From the NCBI GenBank assembly GCA_030149115.1, contig JASBSE010000518.1:1-5442 (forward strand): DNA of 5,442 bases, in the 5' to 3' direction. The position numbers and the translations under genes are program-made. Source of the stretch: Winogradskyella sp. (GTDB lineage Bacteria; Bacteroidota; Bacteroidia; Flavobacteriales; Flavobacteriaceae). This document shows, piece after piece, positions 1-4,670 of this stretch (positions are counted from its first letter, which is position 1; each line of letters begins with the position of its first letter). The notes beneath the pieces were generated by a model that had not been told where the DNA came from, did not search any database, and saw only the letters and a program-made list of their open reading frames with translations.

Positions 1-93
1 TTGGTTTCAAATACTGGTTTGGATTCCTTAATAGAGGGTATCGATGATACCATAGAGGTGCAGTTTGCCCAATTGGTGTTGAGATTGGAATGA
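1..93 (+). CDS. C-terminal tail of an unrecognised protein (5' end outside window)
   Basis: Frame 1 is open from the first base to a TGA at 91-93, giving 30 residues that end in VQFAQLVLRLE. The alternating hydrophobic pattern of the last dozen residues suggests a closing beta strand, but I cannot assign a family from so little. The stop lies 33 nt before the ATPase start with no terminator between, so the gene probably belongs to the same transcript and may be a metal-related partner. That role is inferred from position only. The reading frame could be fortuitous, although it is the natural upstream neighbour of a gene with a short 5' gap. Confidence 0.5.
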   Translation: MVSNTGLDSLIEGIDDTIEVQFAQLVLRLE

Positions 94-126
94 CTGTGAA
101 TTTAAATAAAATTATAATTGATATAA

Positions 127-2079
127 ATGAAAAAAAAGAAAATTAATTTAAGAGATTTAAAGCCTGATTCTGATAAAGGGCATAATCACGATGATGGGCA
201 CAACCACGGAGACCAACCCAATAATTTTAAAGTATATATACCTGCCATTATAAGTTTTACAATGCTTATTTTGGGAATTATATTAGATTATTTTGACATT
301 ACTTTTTTTAAAAGTTGGATACGAGTTATTTGGTATGTGGCGACTTATGCACCTGTTGGTTTACCAGTTATCAAAGAGGGTTGGGAAAGCATAAAGAAGG
401 GAGATGTTTTTACAGAGTTCTTTTTAATGTCTATAGCAACTATTGGGGCATTTATAATTGGTGAATATCCTGAAGGTGTGGCAGTAATGCTATTTTATGC
501 AGTAGGAGAATTATTTCAAAACGCAGCAGTTAATAGAGCAAAAGGAAATATTAAAGCCTTATTAGATGTTCGACCAAAAGAAGCCAATGTATTTCGTGAT
601 GGTGATTATGTTAGTGTGTCGCCAGAAGCTGTAAATATTGGTGAAAAAATACAAATTCGAGTAGGTGAGAAAATACCGTTAGATGGGATTTTATTATCCG
701 AAAAAGCATCTCTAAACACCGCAGCGTTAACAGGCGAAAGTAAACCCGACACAATAAATAAAAAGTCAAAAGTATATGCAGGAAGCATCAATTTGGAAAG
801 TGTGATTGAAGTTGAAGTTACCAGCAAGTTTGAAGACAGTTCCATTGCAAGGATATTGGATTTGGTACAAAATGCCACAGCAAGAAAGTCCAAAACCGAA
901 CTGTTTATTAGGAAATTTGCCAGGATATACACACCAATCGTGGTTTTTCTTGCTATTGGTTTAACTTTTCTACCGTATTTTTTTGTAGATGATTATGTGT
1001 TTAGGGATTGGCTGTACAGAGCATTGATTTTCTTGGTAATATCCTGTCCTTGTGCGTTGGTAATTTCTATTCCGTTAGGTTACTTTGGTGGATTGGGTGC
1101 AGCTTCAAAAAATGGCATTCTTTTCAAAGGAGCTTCCTTTTTGGATGCTATGACCACGATAAATACATTAGTAATGGATAAAACAGGAACGGTAACCAAA
1201 GGAGTTTTCAAAATCAAAAGCATCAAGACCTTTGATTGGGATGAAAAAGAATTTATGAACTATCTAATGGCAATGGAAGAGCAATCTACACATCCTATTG
1301 CTAAAGCTATTATGGAATACCAGAAAGGAACCAACAATTTTGAAGCAAATAAGGTTTCTGAAGTTGCGGGAAAAGGGTTAAAAGGTATGGTAAAAGGTAA
1401 AGAAGTTTTGGTTGGAAATAAGGCTTTAATGGTATCCAATAATATAGAAGTGCCTAATGAAACTGAATCTATCGTGGAATCTATTGTATTGGTAGCTATT
1501 GATAATGTTTTTGCAGGTTATGTGGTAATTGCGGACGAATTAAAGGAGGATGCTAAAGAAACCATATCAAGTTTACATAGGGTAGGGATTAAAAAAATAA
1601 TGATGCTTTCAGGAGATAAAGATTCCATAACTCAACAAGTGGCAAAGGATTTAAATATAGAAAATGCCAAGGGAGGTTTATTGCCAGAGGATAAATTAAA
1701 TGAAGTTGAAGCATTAAAGAAAAATTCAGAAAATAAAGTAGCCTTCATTGGTGATGGTATTAATGATGCACCCGTGTTGGCAGCAAGTGATGTAGGTATA
1801 GCAATGGGCGGATTAGGTAGCGATGTAGCCATAGAAACAGCCGATGTTATCATTCAAACCGATCAACCTTCAAAAGTAGTGAGAGCCATTAAAATAGGCA
1901 GTTCCACACGAAAAATCGTATGGCAGAATATCATTTTGGCTTTTGGTGTTAAAGTAATTGTACTGATTTTGGGAGCAGGTGGTTTAGCAACAATGTGGGA
2001 AGCAGTATTTGCAGACGTAGGAGTGGCATTGTTGGCAATATTAAATGCAGTAAGGTTACAGAAAATAAAATGGGAATAA
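127..2079 (+). CDS. cadA: Heavy-metal-translocating P1B-2-type ATPase (Zn2+/Cd2+/Pb2+ exporter, CadA/ZntA family)
   Basis: This 650-aa inner-membrane pump exports divalent soft metals using ATP. Every hallmark is present. The actuator loop is TGES (202-205). The metal-site CPC (307-309) lies in the sixth membrane helix. The phosphorylated aspartate D351 is in DKTGT, the HP nucleotide-site motif is at 389-390, and GDGINDAP at 542-549 is the hinge. Lys609 in helix 7 and Asp630 in helix 8 match the Lys and Asp that mark Zn/Cd-type pumps such as E. coli ZntA, which argues against a copper pump. Eight membrane segments fit: roughly 36-54, 64-80, 97-112, 115-130, 268-286, 297-320, 600-618 and 622-644. 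There is no N-terminal HMA domain with a CxxC; a short tail with four histidines (H19, H21, H25, H27) takes its place. The ATG at 127 is chosen because it precedes the basic and His-rich tail. No Shine-Dalgarno site is seen, as is common in this phylum. Substrate preference among Zn, Cd, Pb and Co cannot be read from sequence. Confidence 0.96.
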   Translation: MKKKKINLRDLKPDSDKGHNHDDGHNHGDQPNNFKVYIPAIISFTMLILGIILDYFDITFFKSWIRVIWYVATYAPVGLPVIKEGWESIKKGDVFTEFFLMSIATIGAFIIGEYPEGVAVMLFYAVGELFQNAAVNRAKGNIKALLDVRPKEANVFRDGDYVSVSPEAVNIGEKIQIRVGEKIPLDGILLSEKASLNTAALTGESKPDTINKKSKVYAGSINLESVIEVEVTSKFEDSSIARILDLVQNATARKSKTELFIRKFARIYTPIVVFLAIGLTFLPYFFVDDYVFRDWLYRALIFLVISCPCALVISIPLGYFGGLGAASKNGILFKGASFLDAMTTINTLVMDKTGTVTKGVFKIKSIKTFDWDEKEFMNYLMAMEEQSTHPIAKAIMEYQKGTNNFEANKVSEVAGKGLKGMVKGKEVLVGNKALMVSNNIEVPNETESIVESIVLVAIDNVFAGYVVIADELKEDAKETISSLHRVGIKKIMMLSGDKDSITQQVAKDLNIENAKGGLLPEDKLNEVEALKKNSENKVAFIGDGINDAPVLAASDVGIAMGGLGSDVAIETADVIIQTDQPSKVVRAIKIGSSTRKIVWQNIILAFGVKVIVLILGAGGLATMWEAVFADVGVALLAILNAVRLQKIKWE

Positions 2080-2082
2080 TTT

Positions 2083-2250
2083 ATGTATAAAAAACGAGGA
2101 TATAGAAAAGGAAAAAAGCATAAAAACAAAACAAGAAATACTATTACTCAAAAAGATAAAGTAGTTGGTATTATTTCATTAATTTTTTTAATTATTTGTG
2201 CATTCTTACTATACTATTTTGTGTTAAAAGGTAATATTCATAAGCACTAA
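2083..2250 (+). CDS. Small basic single-pass membrane protein, 55 aa, directly behind the ATPase
   Basis: An ATG at 2083 lies 3 nt after the ATPase stop and opens a 55-codon frame ending in TAA at 2248-2250. The first 26 residues hold 12 Lys/Arg and end in KDK (24-26). Residues 27-48 are an uninterrupted hydrophobic helix, and a short tail ends in HKH. By the positive-inside rule the N-terminus should be cytoplasmic and the His-containing tail outside. No family is recognised. The tight spacing implies co-transcription and probably translational coupling with the pump. The next small gene has the same architecture with KDK at the same residue positions. A role as a small subunit or regulator of the ATPase is inference. 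The coherent basic-then-hydrophobic layout argues against a chance ORF. Confidence 0.72.
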   Translation: MYKKRGYRKGKKHKNKTRNTITQKDKVVGIISLIFLIICAFLLYYFVLKGNIHKH

Positions 2251-2340
2251 TACAATGCTTTTCAATGCGACCATTTATTCAATAGCTTATTTGCGTTTAG
2301 AAATGATCAGCTAGCATTAATATGTAAATATTGAAATTAA

Positions 2341-2517
2341 ATGTCACAAAAAAGGAGAAACAGGCGCAAAGTCAAAAAAAAACAACCTCTAAAAAATAAT
2401 GTTAGCAATAAAGACAAAATAATTTGGTTCGGTATCGTTGGTGTTGTAATACTATTATTTTGTTTTCTATTGTTCCTACAATTCATCAAGTACTTCATAT
2501 CAATTGAAGATGGGTAA
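2341..2517 (+). CDS. Small basic single-pass membrane protein, 58 aa, apparent paralogue of the preceding gene
   Basis: An ATG at 2341 opens a 58-codon frame ending in TAA at 2515-2517. The first 26 residues again carry 12 Lys/Arg, with KDK at 24-26, followed by one hydrophobic helix at about 27-49 and a short tail ending in EDG. A gapless alignment to the 55-aa neighbour gives 12 identities over 48 residues, 10 of them in the basic part. This fits a diverged tandem duplicate, although basic composition inflates the match. It lies 90 nt after the preceding stop, without an obvious terminator between. The function is unknown. N-in topology is predicted from the charge distribution. Confidence 0.68.
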   Translation: MSQKRRNRRKVKKKQPLKNNVSNKDKIIWFGIVGVVILLFCFLLFLQFIKYFISIEDG

Positions 2518-2596
2518 ACATTTTTAACTATTTTTTGTCTTGTACAAAATATAAAAGTTGTTAGAGTATGTGGGCAGGTAATAAGGTGTTCGTCAG

Positions 2597-2615
2597 TTGT
2601 TCCATTTTGTTCCAT
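2597..2615 (+). repeat. Tandem direct repeat, two copies of ttgttccat
   Basis: The 9-mer ttgttccat occurs at 2597-2605 and again at 2607-2615, separated by a single t, giving a 10-bp period close to one helical turn. It could be a protein-binding site or simple slippage. Nothing else supports a function. Confidence 0.4.
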
Positions 2616-2652
2616 AAAGCATAATCACAAATGCGTTGCATTGGTGCTTACC

Positions 2653-2698
2653 ATACATAGTACTACTGCGGTGGCACATCCTCGTTAGCACTATGTAT
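2653..2698. repeat. Inverted repeat, 9-bp arms atacatagt / actatgtat
   Basis: The arms 2653-2661 and 2690-2698 are exact reverse complements around a 28-nt spacer. The spacer is GC-richer than the arms. The element lies about 135 nt after the second small gene and is AT-rich in the arms, so it is a weak hairpin, and no T-run follows. It could equally be a recognition site for a dimeric protein. Confidence 0.4.
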
Positions 2699-2744
2699 TT
2701 GCTTTACTTCACACACTTCACATCTTCCTCACCCGCAGCTACTC

Positions 2745-2806
2745 TTGCACCCCAAGCCCCAATAAGGTGTGTGCTTGTGGCACACAACATATAAATTGGG
2801 GTACAA
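2745..2806. repeat. Nested inverted repeat (outer 11 bp, inner 7 bp)
   Basis: The outer arms ttgcaccccaa (2745-2755) and ttggggtacaa (2796-2806) match with one mismatch. An alternative outer pair is ccccaat (2757-2763) with attgggg (2795-2801). Inside lies a perfect 7-bp stem, tgtgtgc (2768-2774) with gcacaca (2780-2786), around a 5-nt loop. The layout is a stem topped by a second hairpin, with two competing left arms for the outer stem. The single outer mismatch (C2748/A2803) would be a G-U pair on the minus strand. Confidence 0.45.
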
Positions 2807-2828
2807 CCGCTGCTTCATATTTTGGCTC

Positions 2829-2848
2829 GCCTGCTGCTCGCTGCGGGC
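2829..2848. repeat. Short GC-rich hairpin
   Basis: gcctgc (2829-2834) can pair with gcgggc (2843-2848) around an 8-nt loop, with one U-G pair in a plus-strand RNA. It sits immediately 5' of the left arm of the long inverted repeat starting at 2851. On its own it would be unremarkable; its value is as part of the cluster. Confidence 0.3.
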
Positions 2849-2850
2849 AA

Positions 2851-3023
2851 AACCCACAGGTGGTATGAGAGCGTCGTAATGAGAAATGTAAAACACAAAA
2901 AAATAAATCATATTGAAGTTTGAGCATAACAAGACAGTATGTGATGACTTCAAAATGAAGCGTAGTGTTTTATTTTGAAGTGGTTTCATTTCGGAATAGA
3001 TGGGCTTATGCCACCTGTGGGTT
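2851..3023 (+). repeat. Long-range inverted repeat with 19-bp arms enclosing a hairpin
   Basis: The left arm 2851-2869 (core aacccacaggtgg) and the right arm 3005-3023 (core ccacctgtgggtt) are reverse complements over 19 positions with two exceptions. The inner 13 bp of the match (2851-2863 with 3011-3023) is perfect. The two exceptions (T2864/G3010 and G2867/T3007) are both U-G pairs if the plus strand is transcribed, so the RNA stem would be unbroken. The arms enclose 135 nt that contain another strong hairpin at 2947-2981. This could be the closing stem of a structured RNA, or inverted ends of a small repeat element. Confidence 0.55.
2947..2981 (+). repeat. 15-bp hairpin inside the long inverted repeat
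   Basis: The left arm 2947-2961 and right arm 2967-2981 pair over 15 positions around the loop gtagt. The outer 10 bp (acttcaaaat with attttgaagt) are perfect. The two non-Watson-Crick positions in the upper stem are G-U pairs in a plus-strand RNA and would be A-C clashes in a minus-strand RNA. A shorter alternative also exists: cttca (2948-2952) with tgaag (2956-2960). Confidence 0.55.
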
Positions 3024-3043
3024 CACGGGTGTCACAGTTTTTG

Positions 3044-3054
3044 ATGGCAGCCAT
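3044..3054. repeat. ATGGC/GCCAT mini-hairpin, copy 1
   Basis: atggc (3044-3048) and gccat (3050-3054) flank a single base. A single-base loop is too tight for all five pairs, so this is better read as a DNA palindrome. It matters because the same arms recur at 3520-3533 and 4448-4460. It lies 23 nt after the cacctgtgg motif of the long inverted repeat. Confidence 0.35.
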
Positions 3055-3070
3055 TTTGCATATACAATAA

Positions 3071-3153
3071 CCGCTTCAAGAAATTTGAAGTATCCGAATA
3101 CTTTTAAAACCGCTTTAATAACTGATTAAATAGTCTTTTAAATCCAAAAGCGG
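3071..3153. repeat. Two ccgctt copies competing for one aagcgg, with small hairpins between
   Basis: ccgctt occurs at 3071-3076 and ccgcttt at 3110-3116. Both can pair with aaagcgg at 3147-3153 (6 and 7 bp). The first copy also overlaps a local hairpin, cttcaa (3074-3079) with ttgaag (3085-3090). The arrangement allows two exclusive folds. The stems are short and chance is plausible in AT-rich sequence. Confidence 0.3.
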
Positions 3154-3455
3154 ATTATTCTATATTGCAAACGCACAGCAAGAGTAACGCTTTCAATCAG
3201 CTATTTCAGCCACCACACAACCCATTTTTAAATTGGCAATTGCTCATTAGGTAAAAACAAAATCCTCAATTTCCTTAATCCACTTAAATACTTATAAATT
3301 ATATCACGTTAAGTACTCACAATTGCTAAAATTTAAAAACGGTAGCCATCCTTCCATAGCTTCATTCAATTGTTACACTTGCTTCCCAACGCTACACCCA
3401 AGCTGTATCCAACGGCATCAAAAACTTGCGCCACCCTTGCGTTTTCAACGTAGGC

Positions 3456-3483
3456 GTGGTAGCCCTATCGGGCTATTTTCCCA
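3456..3483. repeat. Hairpin tagccc-tatc-gggcta with an extended base
   Basis: tagccc (3460-3465) and gggcta (3470-3475) form a perfect 6-bp stem with a 4-nt tatc loop. Below it, gtgg (3456-3459) can pair with ccac (3480-3483) across a one-sided bulge. The hairpin lies in the 52-58% GC island just upstream of the orphan gene. A related ccc-tac-ggg element occurs after that gene at 4353-4361. Confidence 0.4.
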
Positions 3484-3519
3484 CACCACCCTTGCTCAAC
3501 TCGCTGGCGGCTCGCTATT

Positions 3520-3533
3520 ATGGCTATCGCCAT
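3520..3533. repeat. ATGGC/GCCAT mini-hairpin, copy 2
   Basis: atggc (3520-3524) and gccat (3529-3533) form a 5-bp stem around a tatc loop, the same loop as the hairpin at 3460-3475. It lies 41 nt upstream of the start codon of the orphan gene, so it could fall in that gene's leader if transcription starts further upstream. Confidence 0.4.
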
Positions 3534-3574
3534 ACGCTACGCGATTACCTGCCTAAAATGAGTAACTTTGAAAT

Positions 3575-4309
3575 ATGATTGATGATTTAAAAAAATTATT
3601 TCTGCGTTTTAATTATACCGATGAAAAAGGATTCATCCTTAATGTTCCATCTTTAAATAATGGAGAACACTTAACATTGGGTTTTGATAATAAAAGAAAA
3701 GAGTTCAATATTCATTTTACCAATGAAAACATAAATGAACCAGGTGCAAAACGTCGGGAATTTATATTTGCAATGTCTGCTTTTCGTTTTTTCTTATTTT
3801 TAAAATGTTTTGAAGTATTCTACAATCAAAGCATTGTCAACCTTATCTTATCATCCAAAACTAATCTTGGAAAGCTCAAAAAGCATAAACTAATCATTAA
3901 TATTTTTACTGATTCGGTTGATATTGAAGAAAAAATTATTTATCAAAAACGTAAAGGAAAAGGCAGACAGTGGAGATTTAGAGAAAATTTCGATTGGAAT
4001 TTACTAGCAGATAATTTCAAATACCTTGAAAAATCAGATTTAAATTCAGATAAAGTTTTAATAGCATATAAGTATAATAAAGGTCATTTATCACTTCAAG
4101 GCTTCATATATAAGTTTGAGCATCTAAAAGGTGTTTATTTTATTCCGATTAGAAAATTCAATCGTTTTGCAAAGAATATGGCTATTGCAATGTATAATTA
4201 CCTTAATGCATATCCAACTGAAGAAACCTTACCTTTTAGACAACTAATGTTTGAGCGCCTTAAACATCCTTATATGAACAAACAAGAAGAAAAAAGTTTG
4301 CAAAGTTAG
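3575..4309 (+). CDS. Orphan 244-aa basic protein of unknown function
   Basis: The ATG at 3575 opens a 244-codon frame ending in TAG. The next in-frame Met is residue 67, so this start is the natural one. I do not recognise the family. The protein is rich in Lys, Phe, Tyr and Asn, with no signal peptide. The only strongly hydrophobic stretch (about 62-82, FIFAMSAFRFF...) contains charged residues and is more likely a buried helix than a membrane span. A very basic patch, QKRKGKGRQWRFR, at about 124-136 could contact nucleic acid, but no catalytic motif (RT YxDD, HNH, PD-(D/E)xK, HEPN) is visible. The gene stands alone, with over 1 kb of structured noncoding DNA before it and 360 nt after it. 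The 28% GC of its start contrasts with the 58% GC just upstream. A coding frame of this length in AT-rich DNA with even amino-acid use makes a real gene likely. Confidence 0.85.
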   Translation: MIDDLKKLFLRFNYTDEKGFILNVPSLNNGEHLTLGFDNKRKEFNIHFTNENINEPGAKRREFIFAMSAFRFFLFLKCFEVFYNQSIVNLILSSKTNLGKLKKHKLIINIFTDSVDIEEKIIYQKRKGKGRQWRFRENFDWNLLADNFKYLEKSDLNSDKVLIAYKYNKGHLSLQGFIYKFEHLKGVYFIPIRKFNRFAKNMAIAMYNYLNAYPTEETLPFRQLMFERLKHPYMNKQEEKSLQS

Positions 4310-4358
4310 CTGGCTTCCTTCATCCCACGCTCATCATACTATAAAGTTCAAGCCCTAC

Positions 4359-4430
4359 GGGTTTTGAAAAAAATATTGCACCTGTGGTCAGGCACAAATT
4401 TCAAAACCCTTTCCATCAGCAATATTTTTT
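4359..4430 (+). repeat. Interleaved inverted repeats in A-B-A'-B' order (pseudoknot-capable)
   Basis: A is gggttttgaaa (4359-4369), and its exact reverse complement A' is at 4399-4409. B is aaaaaatattgc (4368-4379), and its exact reverse complement B' is at 4419-4430. A and B overlap by two A residues, so an RNA could form an H-type pseudoknot or switch between two hairpins. A small hairpin, cctg (4381-4384) with cagg (4389-4392), sits in the loop. The element starts 50 nt after the orphan gene and B' ends in six T, so the B/B' fold might also act as a weak terminator. Two perfect arms of 11 and 12 bp within 72 nt are unlikely by chance, even though both are AT-rich. Confidence 0.6.
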
Positions 4431-4447
4431 CCAAAAAACTTGACAGT

Positions 4448-4479
4448 ATGGCAACGCCATCAAAGAAACGGCTTTCTTT
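4448..4479. repeat. ATGGC/GCCAT mini-hairpin, copy 3, and an adjacent A/T hairpin
   Basis: atggc (4448-4452) and gccat (4456-4460) flank the loop aac. Directly after it, aaagaaa (4462-4468) pairs with tttcttt (4473-4479) around cggc, followed by a pyrimidine-rich run. The second stem is a possible but weak intrinsic terminator, since it has no G-C pairs except one. The first repeats the motif seen at 3044 and 3520. Confidence 0.4.
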
Positions 4480-4602
4480 TTTCTCTTTTTCTTTGTAAAA
4501 AAAATATTCATTTTTTTATTTCTGATGCAAAAGGAAGCAATCTAAAGCAACAAAATCCATATCTAACGAATAGCATAAAAGTTGCCATATATTTCAACGG
4601 AA

Positions 4603-4636
4603 GGTACAACTTCGTGTCAAGTCCGTACCAAGTCCG
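4603..4636 (+). promoter_or_regulatory. Candidate leader hairpin and direct repeat upstream of DUF6266
   Basis: ggtac (4603-4607) pairs with gtacc (4625-4629). Inside, actt (4609-4612) pairs with aagt (4619-4622), giving a 9-bp stem with a 1x2 internal loop and a 6-nt apical loop. The 8-mer caagtccg is repeated at 4618-4625 and 4629-4636 (11-bp period), so the second copy can displace part of the right arm. cttcg (4610-4614) can alternatively pair with cgaag (4635-4639). The hairpin ends 41 nt before the start codon. It could be a leader RNA structure or an operator with helically phased half-sites. Confidence 0.35.
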
Positions 4637-4670
4637 AAGAAAAGTAAGTTTCATTTAAATTATTTATGTT

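Larger units (their letters stand above)
2518..3574. other. Gene-free, structure-rich region of about 1 kb
   Basis: I see no credible gene here. The open frames present are low-complexity or rich in Cys, His and Trp with no domain pattern, and lie across inverted repeats. Composition swings sharply. Lines 2701-2760, 2821-2880, 3421-3480 and 3481-3540 are 52-58% GC by hand count, against 25% at 3241-3300 and 28% inside the next gene at 3601-3660. Inverted repeats are dense between 2650 and 3160 and again at 3456-3533, and are listed separately. The region could be a structured noncoding RNA, the 3' untranslated part of the ATPase transcript, or the remains of an interspersed repeat element. 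From one copy I cannot choose between these. Confidence 0.6.
4310..4670. other. Gene-free spacer with interleaved repeats and a possible DUF6266 leader
   Basis: No gene is supported here. The one open frame (4440-4658) lacks an ATG start and reads through hairpins and T-runs. The left half holds the interleaved repeat at 4359-4430 and two hairpins at 4448-4479. A pyrimidine-rich run follows to about 4495. The right half, roughly 4500-4670, is AT-rich and should contain the promoter and 5' untranslated region of the DUF6266 gene. I cannot place a convincing promoter box there. Confidence 0.55.

Noticed and set aside
606..2129. Minus-strand open frames of 73-108 codons within and at the end of the ATPase gene
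   Set aside because: They lie opposite a gene whose every motif is intact, and their sequences show no domain pattern.
2337..2615. Minus-strand open frame of 92 codons opposite the second small gene
   Set aside because: Its hydrophobic part is the antisense of the membrane helix of the plus-strand gene at 2341-2517, and the plus frame has the coherent basic-then-helix layout, a start in operon context and a paralogue.
2729..2989. Two minus-strand open frames (86 and 62 codons)
   Set aside because: They overlap each other in different frames, are rich in Cys, His and Trp without a domain pattern, and run through several inverted repeats. They could be read-through of a structured element and not protein.
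3323..3556. Plus-strand open frame of 77 codons just before the orphan gene
   Set aside because: It spans the GC-rich hairpins at 3456-3533, has the amino-acid make-up of translated noncoding repeat DNA, and has no supporting neighbour or motif.
2640..3560. Integron attC-type recombination site
   Set aside because: The sequence gttagca at 2684-2690 resembles but does not match the GTTRRRY core. No paired core sites frame the hairpins and no integrase is present.
3563..3570. taactttg, an exact match to the Bacteroidota -7 promoter box TAnnTTTG
   Set aside because: No -33 TTTG lies at the expected distance upstream, and the predicted start of transcription would fall on the start codon at 3575. 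A leaderless transcript is possible but not supported.
3558..3578. Six-codon frame overlapping the start of the orphan gene
   Set aside because: It is too short to support a leader peptide, although its stop overlaps the start codon at 3575.
4440..4658. Plus-strand open frame of 72 codons before DUF6266
   Set aside because: It starts without ATG and crosses hairpins, T-runs and the presumed leader of DUF6266.
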